A DNA stretch of 64,000 nucleotides from Ochotona curzoniae (Eukaryota; Chordata; Mammalia; Lagomorpha; Ochotonidae), in the NCBI RefSeq assembly GCF_017591425.1, contig NW_024467106.1, forward strand, positions 24,976,501 to 25,040,500. Direction: 5' to 3'. Both the position numbers and the translations under genes were made by a program. Shown piece by piece: positions 12,414 to 24,258 of the stretch. Each line of letters opens with the position of its first letter. The stretch's first letter is position 1. The notes under the pieces are model-generated. The model saw only the letters and a list, made by a program, of their open reading frames with translations. It was not told the DNA's origin and searched no databases.

Positions 12414-13409
12414 AAATTTCCTCTTCCTCAAAGAATTAGTTTTACAAGTGGGATACGAAAATACTTTTTCTAATTTCAATATTGCTCATATTGGTATACT
12501 ATTCCAGAAAACAAAGCATATTGTGGCCATGTTTTTTTTCTATTTATTAATTATATATTAATTATAATTCATTAAGGTGTATTAGTTGCAGTAACTGTAG
12601 TGAATTTCCCAAGGAATAACTAGAAAATGAGCATGCAATTCTGGGCATTTCAAGAGTGAACAAGCACAAGGATAGAGACTGTGATTTGCAAAGACACAAT
12701 TGTTTTCTTTAAGTTGCGCTTTTTTTTTTTTTGCCAGATTGCAAAATAATTCTGAACAATTAACTTTGGATCTCTCATAAGTTCGCAATGAACTAAGTAT
12801 AGGATTGATTCAAGTAGTTTGGGAACTATTTAAAGTGGTATTTGGCATTAATGTTCAACTAAAATTATTGTTACAGATTTTAATCACATGAAGATTATCC
12901 TACTTATAATTTTTAGTTGTCTTTCTCCTTATTTGTATCTGCAATTGTTTCCAATTTTTTGTCTTCCCTTACATTCTTTTTGTCCGTTATTACCTTTCTT
13001 GCTTTTTTTTTTTTTTGGTCTGTTTATGTTATGACAAATAGACTTCACATTAGAGAAAGAAAACACGACATAGATAATTATCCCAACTCATATAAAATTA
13101 CTACTTGGCTCTCTATCCCACAAGTCACCCAGAATTTAGATTCTGAAGTTCAAATCATTAATATGTGAAAATACAATACATGGAAATAAGTAAGGCTTGT
13201 TAAAAGAATCTCTTTCCTCTGAAAGAATGCATAACAATATGAAGCATATGATTGCCAGGATGCAGTGAATTCCTTCAGAGATGCCATTTCTCACCTGCAC
13301 AAGCTAGATGCAGAGAACATGAAAAATTTATTGTCCTGGTACACTAAATTACGCATACTGCTCGTGTTTAAATTAGCTGCTATGAAAGAAATCAGTGGGA
13401 GATTGGAAA
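12414..13409. other. unique AT-rich sequence
   Basis: T homopolymers occur at about 12719-12732 and 13003-13017. No gene or repeat family was recognised. Confidence 0.5.
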
Positions 13410-13590
13410 TTAGCCTAACAATTCAAATCCTGGCTCTAGCCTCTGCCTACAGCTTGCTGCTGATATAAACCCTGGAAGGCAGTGCCGATGACTCAGTTCA
13501 CTAACTTTGTGCCAGCCATATGGCAGTTTGGGGTCACATTCCATCTACCAGATTTGGTCTACCTTAGCCACAACATCTAATAGGAGCTCA
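13410..13590 (+). mobile_element. C-type SINE fragment, very old
   Basis: TCAAATCCTGGCTCTAGCC, AGCTTGCTGCTGAT and ACCCTGGAAGGCAGTGCCGATG follow the order of older C-type SINE bodies. Neither end can be defined. Confidence 0.4.
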
Positions 13591-13754
13591 TTCTTCTTGT
13601 GCTTCTCAAATTTAAACACACACAAACACACATCTAATTATTCTATAATATTAGCATAAAGTTGCTATGGAACGAACAAATTCAGTAATTTTTCAAAGAC
13701 TTTTTCCTGACAAGTTTTAAAATGTATTCTATAACTGAGTCATGAGAGAGGACT

Positions 13755-13796
13755 GGTAAATATCAATGAATGATTGGTAACTATCAATGAATGGTT
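13755..13796 (+). repeat. 21-bp tandem duplication
   Basis: GGTAAATATCAATGAATGATT is followed directly by GGTAACTATCAATGAATGGTT. It is a two-copy tandem repeat with few differences. Confidence 0.7.
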
Positions 13797-14093
13797 TGAT
13801 TGTTTTAAAATATCACAATATCTACATGAAATGAACAGAGAGCACTTTAAAAAAATGTGATAATCACAAGCTCAGTATTTTATCTCACAAATCCCACTAT
13901 AATACTGTTAGTTTCCCCTCAAGCTGAACATATTTGCCTATCATCATTCTCAGAGGCAAACTTTCAAATAAATATTCACTTCCAGACAATGGCATTGAAA
14001 GAGGCACACCAACCCTTAGATTATGGAGCAGACATATTTCTTTTGAAAACTTTACTTTTCCCTTGAACAAAATTTTTCACTTCATAGTCTCTC

Positions 14094-14128
14094 ACCTTCA
14101 CATTCATATTCATATTCACATTCATATT
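14094..14128 (+). repeat. hexamer microsatellite (CATATT/CACATT)
   Basis: Five or six consecutive units of TTCACA or TTCATA follow one another. Confidence 0.8.
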
Positions 14129-14249
14129 GTAAAAACAGGCTGTTTTGCTCAGCAGAGTGGTCCAAATGCACTGAGTCTAATAGTAAACACCCCACCCTAC
14201 CCTACCTAACCCCACCAAAAATATGTATATAATATGTACAAATATGTTA

Positions 14250-14292
14250 TAGAAATATACATATACATATACATATATATATATATATATTT
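14250..14292 (+). repeat. TATACA/TA microsatellite
   Basis: ATACATATACATATACAT runs into a pure TA dinucleotide stretch, likely length-variable. Confidence 0.85.
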
Positions 14293-14970
14293 GCTGAAAC
14301 TCTGATCAGAATCCCCTACTTGGAAACAATAGACACACAGAACAAAATCCAATCAAACTCCTCCACACCCATCTATAGAAACAAATATCATAACTATTTC
14401 TAGACTGACAGCTCTCCATGGCTTGGTCCCTTTCCATCCAGACAAATATTGGAGATGATTTTTAAAGAAACTCTAATACAGCACAACTAAGAAGGATGTA
14501 GTCTCATGAATAGAGAATAACTAAAGGATATTTCACAGTTTTCAATGAAGTTCTTGAATCTCTATCATTTTGCACATTTGACCAGAATGAACTACATTGT
14601 AGACAATGCCTAAGTTTTGGTCTATCTACTGCTTACTGCTCAAAGTGCAAGTGGAATAGGGCAGAACAGTGATACGAAGGCTTTTTTTAAATAAAAATGG
14701 CATTGAAATCACAGTCTACAGTAACTGGGTCAGCATGTTTGCAATATGCAGCTCACTGAATCGTTTGTCAAGTGGAGAAAAAAAAAGTTGACCTTTCTTC
14801 AAAATATTAAAATATCATTAAAAAGATTAATAATATAGTATACCAATTAGGCAAGATATACTCCAACATTGCAGGCCATAAAACAAACCAGAAGAACATG
14901 AACTATCAAGTCAACAGAATGGAAAAAAATTGAGACTGATGTTGTTAGTAGCAGTAAAAAAGTTGTTCCT
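14293..14970. other. unrecognised sequence, possibly old L1
   Basis: An A-rich + strand with stretches such as CCATAAAACAAACCAGAAGAAC resembles L1 ORF2 coding DNA and leads into the L1 remnant after the SINE. The match is too weak for a firm call. Confidence 0.35.
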
Positions 14971-15241
14971 GGGCCCAGCATGGTAGCCTGCTGGCCAAAG
15001 TCCTCACCTTACTCACACTGGGATCCCATATGGGCCCTGTTTCCCATCCAGCTCCCTGCTCGTGGCCTGTGAAAGCAGTTGAGGATGGCCCAAAACCTTG
15101 GGACCCTGCAGCCACTTGCTCTCCTGAGCCATAAGCAGGGAGCTGGATTGGAAACATAGCATATAGGACATGAACCAGCACCCATACAAGCTGTCACTGC
15201 TGTAGACGAAGGATTAGCCAGTTAGTCATTGCACAGGCCTG
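14971..15241. mobile_element. inverted pair of C-type SINE 5' halves
   Basis: 14971-15110 is the + strand 5' half of a SINE, from GGGCCCAGCATGGTAGCC to GGGACCCTGCA. It is followed at about 15118-15241 by the 5' half of another copy on the - strand, from GCCATAAGCAGGGAGCTGG to the head near GCACAGGCCTG. Neither half has a 3' tail. The second is more diverged. Confidence 0.75.
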
Positions 15242-15245
15242 TCAC

Positions 15246-16470
15246 ATTTTTTTAAAGCCTTGAGAAAATTCAGAATTCCATCAATAAATGTAATAAAATT
15301 CTTTCACAAATTCAACATTGTTTCTTGATAAAAACTACCAGTGTGCTAGGAATAGAAATCAGCACTCACAAACTGGTAAGACATATACACAAAAGAAATA
15401 GAGCTTTCAATGAACAAAGTGATATTGTATTTAGATGTGGAGGGAAAAACACCTGAAAGCTATTTCCCTGTGATAAGGAGCTACCAGAGATGTCTCATTG
15501 GGAGTTTCAGTAACTGTAATAAGAAAAGACGAATAAAAGTCATTCATACAAGAAAAGGAGAGAAAATGGTATTTCTATCCACAGATGACATGATTTCTAT
15601 TGCCAAGAATCTATAATATCCTTTAAGAACCAATAAGAGAATCTAACAAGTTTAACATGATACAAGATTAAAAGATAAAAAGGATTCACTTTTGTACATT
15701 AGTGTTGATCATTCAGTAACTATTTTCCAATAACTATTTAAGGTATTCTAAACATATGTATGTATTAATCTGGTACAATATATGCAAAGTGAATGAAAAC
15801 TACACAATATTGACTTAATAAGGAAAAACAGTGTATTTAACAAGTAAGAAAGAACATATTGTGTTAATTTATTAGAATACGTAATTGTGCTAGTATACCA
15901 TTTCCCTCTGGAATGAGCCATAAATTTAAGACAAGATTTAAAAAAAGGAGTCTTCATATATGTAGATAAGCTAGTTCTAAAATCCTGGAACAAGACATAA
16001 TATTGTCAAAATGTTTTTAAAAAAAACACAGAGGTGTATATGCCTATATATACTTGTAAAAAATCACTCTGACTCTTTGTTTACGAAAGAATAGACACAT
16101 GGACCAAGGAATGGTGTCAAGAAAAATCTAGAAAAAACACTCCACTCCAATACTGAAGAAGATAAAAAAGGCATCCTTTTATCTTTCCAACGGTTACCTT
16201 TAAAGCACCTGTATATCTTTTCAAAACTACGAAACTACAGTATACCAGATATACCAATAAATCAAAAATCTTCTATACAAAAGACTTCAAATAGAGGTCT
16301 TCTATGTGGAGAACAGCTTCTTGAATCTGATTCCATAACTATTTCTTACAAGTAATGCCAAAAACACAGCTGGACAATTAATTTTATTTGATCAAATTAA
16401 GAAACTTTGTTCTATGAAGATAAAAAAAGTCATGTTACAAATATGAGGAATTTATTTACAAATGACACAT
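15246..16470 (+). mobile_element. ancient L1 ORF2 remnant (RT region)
   Basis: The + strand follows L1 ORF2 in order: AACTACCAGTGTGCTAGGAATA, a CTGAAAGCTATTTCCCTG block, and GTATTTCTATCCACAGATGACATG. The last is the decayed reverse-transcriptase active-site region (reads F-L-S-T-D-D-M where the family has an F-A-D-D core). Later comes ATTTGATCAAATTAAGAAACTTTG near 16390, which matches the region N-terminal to the frame of the young L1s. Many frameshifts and stops are present. Confidence 0.6.
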
Positions 16471-17619
16471 GAAAAATCTTATAATTTGATTATATAAAAA
16501 TTAAATTACTAGGACATAATATCTTAAAACAGAAATGTAAGAACTAAGCGTCGTATCTTACCACATGTAAAATCTAATCACCTTGTATTTGGACCAGCTG
16601 GAATGATTCATCTCAGTTATTAACACGCAAGTAATGCTCATCACAAGTTGAGATGTGCTATCCTGCAATTCCAAACTTTTGCCTATAATGTACGTTGAGT
16701 GTTAAGTCCTGATGCAGAGATAAGGACAGATCCTAACCCTGTGGGTAGTTATTGTCAGATCAACAAGACCTATTTTGTTGGTAGTGGTAATGCATCTGCA
16801 GCAGTATGAACATATAAATGTGTGAAAATGTATCCTTTCCAATATAATGTAATGACTAGGGTTATGAAATTACTGAAGAAAATCTCTCAGAAGTAAACTG
16901 ATGGGCATCCTCAGGCAGAAGGATGTAAGTCTGCAGTCAAGGATTGGACACCTAGTTCTGTGTCGTGATGTGAGGGATTTATATATTCAAGAAGTCAACC
17001 CAAAGAAAAATTTCAAACAGTACTAAAGAGGAATATAGTTACAGTACTAACATAATGGGAGTGTGAACATGTAAAGGAGAAAGAATAGGATGTAATCTGC
17101 TGTTTCAAATCAGATTATGTCACAGAATCACCTGAATGAATTTGGTTGTGAAGACTGCATGCGCTTATTCACTTGGAGAAGAAACCTGCTGATAGCTGAG
17201 TTTGTTTAAGCATTGTGAATATCACACTCACATTTAATTCTAAAATGGAAGATTGGTGGTTGGGGAATGTGATTAGTCAAAGTTTAGGCCTGCTGCTGAA
17301 GACAAAACAAAGGGAAGTGTGACAAGACTGATAGATGCTTGGTACCTGAATTCTGCTTGCCTTCTCTTGAGATGATAATTCAATTATAATATACCTATTT
17401 AATTTCTTCTTTATACATGTCATTGTTTTTTTTTTCATTGTAAGCATGTAAAAACACTATGGAGAAATCCAGAGTAGGAAATGAAGATAGAGAAATGTAG
17501 CAGAGGAGTTTATGTAACACCAATATTCAATTGAACTATGATTATGAAACACAGAAAGTACATATGAGGAAATAAGGAAATACAGCCTGCTTTGCCTCAC
17601 TGAGTATATGTATATGTAT
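16471..17619. other. unique sequence
   Basis: No repeat or gene was recognised; a T run lies at about 17424-17435. Confidence 0.5.
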
Positions 17620-17850
17620 GTATTTTTAAAATCAGAGTGACAGAGAGGAGAGGGAGAAAAATACCAGTAAGAGCTGGGAATGGGGAAGTGGAAGTGTGGA
17701 GCCAGGAACTCCATCCAAGTCTCATGTGGATGCAGGAACCCAAACACTGGGATCCTGAGCCACTGCTTCCCACACACATGAGCAGTGGCTGGATCACAAG
17801 CATGGAGTTGTGGGGGTCTGAGAGCAGACACTGCACTACGGATTGTGCTT
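17620..17850 (-). mobile_element. C-type SINE, old, 5' eroded
   Basis: TAAAATCAGAGTGACAGAGAGG, GAGCCAGGAACTCCATCCAAG, TGGATGCAGGAACCCAAACA and CATGAGCAGTGGCTGGATC keep the reverse SINE order. The three open frames here are its shadows. Confidence 0.6.
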
Positions 17851-18947
17851 GTTTGAGGACCTGGATCAACATCTCACACACATACCTGCCTCCATTCTCA
17901 ACTTAATTCTACTCAGTGATATTGTATTTTTCTGATAAGATGATTGTATTTATATTCTTCCCTGGGGTGAAAATGAGTTGTAATGTACTCTAGTTGGGAA
18001 ACTGCTGATTTTTCCTATTTTTGCGGAAATCATGGATAAAACAAATGTCCCTAAAACTCAGAAGTTTTATTCCAATAACCTTTTGCCAGCATAGCCTTGA
18101 TTTTCTGTTCAGTATTGTATTTGTCACCCTACACAGTGATGATTTAGCAATTCTTTCAAGAGACACAAATATGTGTGCCAAAACTATCTGCATATTACAG
18201 AGAAAAACTAATAGTTACTCTTCATAATTGCATGTCAAGGGATATAGAAAATGGTACAACTAATGAGAATATAAAAACCTAATTGAAAAATTAAATGCCT
18301 GCTTTTATGTAGAAAATGGATTTTTGTTAGCTAAAGTCATAAAGGAGATTCATTAAACATCCTTGAAATATGTAGAATTAATGTAGAAATATGTAGAATT
18401 AATATTAATAGAGAAATATGTGAAAATATTACTTACACAAGGAAATAAGTTTAAACATAAACATAAGATAATTTAATAATTGTGTCATTACTTACATAAG
18501 AGTAAGGGCTGGTTGTTGTAGAACAAATCATATCTATATCATATATTCAGACTTTTGTCTGGAAAAGGATTCTTAAGACAGACCTAACCTTCACCAAAGA
18601 AGCTGTGGCCAACATTTTTTTATCTTGCAAATAGGGTAAAATCTTGTACCCTTTACAGTCATTCCAAAGTTGGCTTCTTTCTGTGTAAGTGACCACTAAA
18701 GAAGTGCGAATCACCTCAGAAGCTTCTCTCTACACCTGTAAATGCTATTTGTTATTCTTCAGTGAATCTCAATGAATCTCAGTGACAAATGCCCCATTTG
18801 AATCTGTTGCAAAACTAATAATGATGATCTGCATTTTACATGTATTATTAATATACTGAATATATTTCAACATGTACTTATGAACATATTAGAATTTTAT
18901 AATATCCTCATAAACTAAGAATCATCTCTTCTGCTGCTATTTTGTGT
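17851..18947. other. unique sequence with short AT duplications
   Basis: Around 18367-18420 a GAAATATGTAGAATTAAT motif is repeated two to three times with variation. Otherwise nothing was recognised. Confidence 0.5.
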
Positions 18948-19245
18948 AAAGATTTATTTATTTTTTTGAACGTCAGAGTTACCATTACAGACGGAGAAGG
19001 AGAGACAGAATGACTGAATCTGCTGATGTAGCCTTCAAAAGGCCGCAGGGGCCAGGGTTAGGCACCTGAAACCAGGAGCCAAGAACCGCCTCTGGGTTAA
19101 CCATGTAAGTAGCAGGAGACCAGGCAGTCCTGTATCCTCAACTGCCTTTTCCAGGCTACCATCATGAATACACAGCACAACTCAGCAACAATAGAGGATG
19201 CCAACTCTGCAGATGATGAATTCACCAATATGCCACAAAAGGAGT
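18948..19245 (-). mobile_element. C-type SINE, old
   Basis: AAAGATTTATTTATTTTTTTG and GGAGAAGGAGAGACAGAATG mark the tail; GAAACCAGGAGCCAAGAACC and CTGCCTTTTCCAGGCTACCA the body. The head is barely visible. Confidence 0.6.
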
Positions 19246-20477
19246 CCATCTTCTCCGTGTTGTAAAAGAAAAGAAAATAGTTGAACAATTAGAAAAGAGA
19301 TCTAAAATTATATCACTAGTCGAGTTAGATGAAGGATTGGAATCTAGGGGACTGAGTCTTCAGGATAGACACTGATCCACTTGGACGCTCTGATTTCCTT
19401 TCTAGTGGGATTCTTTTTGATAGGTCAACCTTCTTGGTGACATTTGTCCCTGGATTATTATGATATATTGATTGGTGGTGTATGAGTATCCCCAAAGTAA
19501 AAAAAAAAAAAAATAACAGGTGGTGTTTAGGTAATTCACATCAAGCATATTAGTTCATTTTAGTTAATAGATACAGAATTTTATTTTTTTGGAATTTTAT
19601 TTGGTTACCAATTTTTCAACTAACAATTAATAATTAATATTAGTACAAGGAACTAAAAGGAAAAGTGCAGAGAAGACAGGTAGGAAAGGAAACAAGCAAG
19701 AAGGATTGAAAGAATGCAGGAAGAGAGATAGGAAGTGGGAGGAAGGGAAAGGGAGGCACGGAGGAGGGAAGGAGGAAAAGTATTATTCACAGGGAAGAAT
19801 TGTGAAGACAAATTAAAACTACAGCATAAATTCCAAGGGTAAAACAGTCTTGTCTTTAGAATATACATGTTAGTGTTTCAAAGGAAGTAAAAATAAAGGT
19901 TCATGCAACTTGACATGGAATTGTGTTCATTAACACTTAGTAATGCAGTTGAAAATAATAGAAGCCCTGCTACTGAATGATGTGTTTTTGTGAAAGACAC
20001 TTTTACAAGAAGATTTAAGCACACACATTAAAACCACCTTTTTAAAAAGTGTTTTATTTTAACTGACATATGAGAATTGCCTATGTTTAAGAGACAACAT
20101 GTAGTAATTTAATGCAGATTTGCATTGTACAATGTTAATTCAGGGTAAACTTCGTTCATGACAAGTAATTCTCATTCTCTATCCTGAAAACTTAGATAAA
20201 ATTCAAATTTATTACCACTTCATTTATAAGGATCCAATATACCACTATACATGCAAAATATGGCATAGTGGAGAATAAATGATGCAGTAGTAAGATTGCA
20301 CTTAACAATTTCCTGAAGTAGTCAGTCTCTCATTATCTTATCTGAATGACTTAGTGTATATGTATAATGAATTGTCAGTCAAAATAGACCGAGCACATCT
20401 ATCAGTAGACCACAAATTAGAACTTTAATACTGGACATTCATTTTGTGAGTAGTAACATAGAAGACTAAAAGTGTAT
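19246..20477. other. unique sequence with a purine-rich tract
   Basis: A poly-A run sits at about 19500-19514. A GGAAGG-type purine-rich tract spans about 19665-19785 (GAGGAAGGGAAAGGGAGG). No gene was recognised. Confidence 0.5.
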
Positions 20478-20805
20478 TCTATGCGGTGTAGTGGTGTATG
20501 AGGCTAATATTCCATCTGTGGCAAGGGCATACCTTTCGGTCACTAGTTCACGTCTCAGTTGCTCCACTTCCCAAACAACTCCATGCCAATGGCTTGGGAA
20601 AGCAGCAGAGGATGGCCCAATTCCTTACATCCCTGCACCCACATGGGAGATCAGGAAGAAGCCCCTGGCTCCTGATTTTGCATTGGTCCAGCTCCAGCAC
20701 TGAAACCATTTGGGGAGGGAACCACTGGCTGGAAAACCTCTGTCTCACATTTTCTCTGTCTCTCCCTCACTCTGTCTTACAAATGAAAATAAATAGATCT
20801 TTAAG
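20478..20805 (+). mobile_element. C-type SINE, moderately diverged
   Basis: Head GCGGTGTAGTGGTGTATGAGG, then TTGCTCCACTTCCCAAACAAC, GGCTTGGGAAAGCAGCAGAGG, CCCTGCACCCACATGGGAGA, CTGGCTCCTGATTTTGC, and a TCTGTCTCTCCCTCACTC block ending AAATAAATAGATCTTT. The open frames at 20491-20836 and 20548-20748 are shadows. Confidence 0.82.
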
Positions 20806-21339
20806 TTTTTGTTATTTTAGAGATCAAAACATTTAAAACATTATGAACCACTTAGTATTTATCAACAATGAATTTCCAAAGTGGGATGGGCATTAAAGAG
20901 TATGACGATAGCATACTAGGAAGTTGCAGAACATGTGCACTCTAATACTGCAGTGAAGCCTCGTTATGTGTTTAAGTGTAAGTATCTCTTAAATGTTAAA
21001 TGAGTATTGAAATCAATATGCAACTAAGCATAATAACAAAAGTCAAACATAACTTTTATAGAATCAAGTATAGGCAAATAAAAATATAGAAAAATGATAA
21101 AATAATTATTTTTTATGATAAAATTTTCCTTAGTACATTTCAGAGCTTTATCTTCCCAGTTCTCACTGCCAGCTACTAGAGTACTGTTTCAATTACTAGG
21201 GTTTGCAGTCTACCATACTTAATGGGTGCTCACCTTCCATAAGATATGGGTAGGATTAAGATATGTTTTCCCTCGAATTGCTCACATTAAGTTTGACTGA
21301 TGTTAGTATCACTAGACATTGTTAAGAATTTTGGGTTGG
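20806..21339. other. unique AT-rich sequence
   Basis: Nothing recognised between two SINEs. Confidence 0.5.
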
Positions 21340-21632
21340 GGGCCCGGCACGGAAACCTAGTATAGATTTCTCACCTTGCATACCCAGGGTCCGCTATGGG
21401 CACTGCTTCTAATCCTGGCCACCCCGCTTCCCCTCCAGCTCCCTGCTTATGGCCTGCAAAGCTAGTGGAGGGTGGTCTAAGGCCTTGGAACCCTGCACCC
21501 ACATGGGAGACCCAGAAGAGGCTCCTGGCTTTAGATAGACTAGACTCCGGCTGTTATGGAGAATTAGGGAGTGAATCAACGCACGAAAGTTCTTCCTCTC
21601 TGTCTCTCTTCCTCTGTGTTTCTGACTTTCCA

Positions 21633-21672
<40 letters not shown>
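21340..21672 (+). mobile_element. C-type SINE with AAT-repeat tail
   Basis: GGGGCCCGGCACGGAAACC head, CTCCAGCTCCCTGCTTATGG, CACCCACATGGGAGACCCAG, TTCTGACTTTCCAATATAAT. Its tail has become a pure AAT trinucleotide microsatellite of about 13 units. An imperfect flank match (TTTGGGTTGG at the left, TTTGGATTGG at the right) may be its TSD. Confidence 0.85.
21635..21672 (+). repeat. (AAT)n microsatellite in a SINE tail
   Basis: About 13 consecutive AAT units are present; likely polymorphic in length. The asparagine run in the overlapping frame is an artefact of it. Confidence 0.95.
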
Positions 21673-21972
21673 GGATTTGGATTGGGACCATGCCTTAATG
21701 GGGTAATCTGCGACCTGCTACCTCCAATATCCCATATGAGCACCAGTTCATGTCCTAATAGCTCAACTTGTCATCCACCTTCCTGCTTATGGCCTGGGAA
21801 GGCAGTGGAGGATGGTTCAAGTCTTTGGTAACTTGAACCCATGTAGGAGACTCAGAAAGCTCAGCTCTAGCTGTTGTGCTCATTTAGGGAGTGAACCAGA
21901 GGATGGAAGATCTTTCTCACTGTCTTTTCCATAAATCTGACTTTCCAATGAAAATAAAACAAAAAAAAAGAT
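21673..21972 (+). mobile_element. second C-type SINE in direct tandem
   Basis: Starts immediately after the previous tail: GACCATGCCTTAATGGGG, CAATATCCCATATGAGCACC, TATGGCCTGGGAAGGCAGTGG, GATGGAAGATCTTTCTCAC, and tail CCAATGAAAATAAAACAAAA. A segment equivalent to CTGGCTCCTGGCTTCGGAT is deleted. It is older than its neighbour by divergence. Confidence 0.8.
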
Positions 21973-24258
21973 TCCATTAATCTCCTATATAAACTAATTC
22001 GTATGATATAATTAACATGAAAATATTAGGATGACTCACTTCTACAAATTATGAGATTTGATTGGTAAATACAGAGTTTCACAAAAAATATATATCAAGT
22101 ATAAAATTATATGTACATTTGTATATACTGCTTCTTCTAAAATCTTTCTGTGTTTTTATTGTTTTACAGAATCAGACACAACATATCAGTAATCAGTTCT
22201 TGTAAATAGCGCAGTGCAGCAAATTGTTTTTTATAAAAAATATTTCTGAACATTTTTATATCTTATTTGCATATTTTATACACATGCCACAGCTGCAGAT
22301 TAAAGAATGATTGATATTCAGGCATATCAGAGAGAAAAATGTTGATTTAGCTACTCTGATACCTGATTTGTGAGAAATTGCAGTCAAGGCAAAGACAAAT
22401 TTTGGCTGAACTCTGAATGTCAAAGAAATATATTGCCATTTTTTATGAAAATGCATGCTAACTTCCATGTATAATTTTATTGTGGTTGTGTAGATAGACT
22501 CAGGTACATATCTTCACTTGTGTGATACGAAACCTTATATTTCCTGTAGAAGGCTGATTTTACTTCTAGAAAAGACGTGACATCAGCTTCACAGAGATAA
22601 TCACCCACTAGTAATTATTAAATGCTAATATTATTTGTAAGTATAATTTCACATGCAATATCCTGTGTGGTAATATTTTATAAATATTTTATAAATTTTA
22701 TCTTGTACTTCAATCTCCTTGGGAAGAAAAAACAGAGCCATATAGAAGTTCAAAAATTATATATACTCCGAGAATCTAAACAGAGGCTTTCATCTTCATA
22801 TTGCTGAGTCTAAATGGTTTGATTAACCCATGCTACACGGAGACGCACCTTCAGCAATGGATAGATTTCTGCAGTGGAATAAAAGCCTAAGATGCCATCA
22901 GATTTATAAACCGAATGCGAATATTTTCTAGTATAACAAACGATGGATAAGAGTAGAAAATTCCACTTTATAGCTTTGAGGAACTCAAATGTAGTCATTT
23001 GTTACAGTTAAAATGAAACTTCTGAATCTACCTTGAAATTTTCTAACAGAAGGGTGTGTTGGGCATCATATCATCTATAAATTCCCCTAGTGTCCAATCT
23101 GTCAGCTGAAATAGATGCAATTGGTTATGACAGACGGGCATGAAATCTGTCCTGGTTCTGACAGATGAGTGCAGAGAGACATAAATGCTCCATGATTATT
23201 TTTGTGAGGCCAATCATCTCCGTGCTGGGCGCTATTATAAGCCCCTTCAGAAAAATGATTATTGCCTACTAATTGGCATACATCTACATTTTTGACTTAA
23301 AATGTCAATGGTAATATTATGCTTGAAATAATTATGTATGGCAATAGAGGAAATCATCAACTTCATAGTCTAAACACTTTTAAAAATCATTGATATATTC
23401 ACGATTTATTTCTGCCTTATGAATAACAATGCAAGTGTGCCTGAAATATAGGAATATACAAAATGCATGACTTGGTTACACTGCCTCCAGACAATATCTT
23501 TTATTACTTTTTGTTTTACATTACTGTAAGACTACATCTTAACAAAATTTTCCATAAAACTCTCTTTTTAAAAAAATCACTTGAAAATTGTATCTGTGTA
23601 ACCTTCTTAAGCATGAATTGATTTTGTGATTTAGAATGGTCAGATTATGTGTGGAGAGTTCAAACAAGACCAAATACAGTTCAATGTTTTCTAATACATT
23701 CAGTATTTTAGGCTGGAGATCTTCAGATAAACAAAAATAGAAATAAATTTATCTAGATATAATTATCTTGCATATTTCAGTTTTGGTGTTCATCACATCT
23801 TTAAAAACATGTCATTTTACAGAATCTCTGCTTTTCAAAATGTAATATGTAAAGTTCCTTGATGTAGCCAGCGCAGTTTATAAAATATAATGCCCCTTTA
23901 TTTTTTTCAATATTGAATGTTACAGTGGCCCAGCGTCAATTGTTCCTTGCCTTCATTACCCTTAATGGTGCAGAAGACTTAAATTCTACATAATAGGTTA
24001 CCTTGCCTGCAGTTTTCAGAGCTCCCAACATATAGAACATATTACATGGAACTATCTAGCTTCCATTTTGTTTGAAACAGTAGCAGATGGAACTGTCATC
24101 TTCTTGTCTTACAACTTTTCAGCATAACTCCAGCTTCTTATCTATATAAGTCATAATTTTATCTTCTAGTGGAAGATCTCCACTCTGTACTATTACGTTT
24201 CCCTTTGTCCACAGCTGAAAGCCGGCAGTGTTGTTCTGCTGTAGCTAATCACAGGGTA
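21973..24258. other. unique sequence, candidate conserved block inside
   Basis: No repeat was recognised over 2.3 kb, the longest clean stretch near the centre of this half. The part at 23090-23300 is less AT-rich and motif-dense and is listed separately. Open frames at 22256-22998 have no signature. Confidence 0.5.
23090..23300. promoter_or_regulatory. candidate distal regulatory element
   Basis: Three TALE-homeodomain type sites lie at near-regular spacing: CTGTCA at 23099-23104, TGACAG at 23128-23133 and TGACAG at 23159-23164. They are followed by GCCAATCATC and a CTACTAATTGGCAT block. The composition differs from the flanks. This is motif-based inference only, and conservation has not been tested. 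Confidence 0.25.

Noticed and set aside
14094..14128. Short regular repeats that could suggest a CRISPR-like array
   Set aside because: Units are six bases with no spacers, and the genome context is mammalian. It is a microsatellite.
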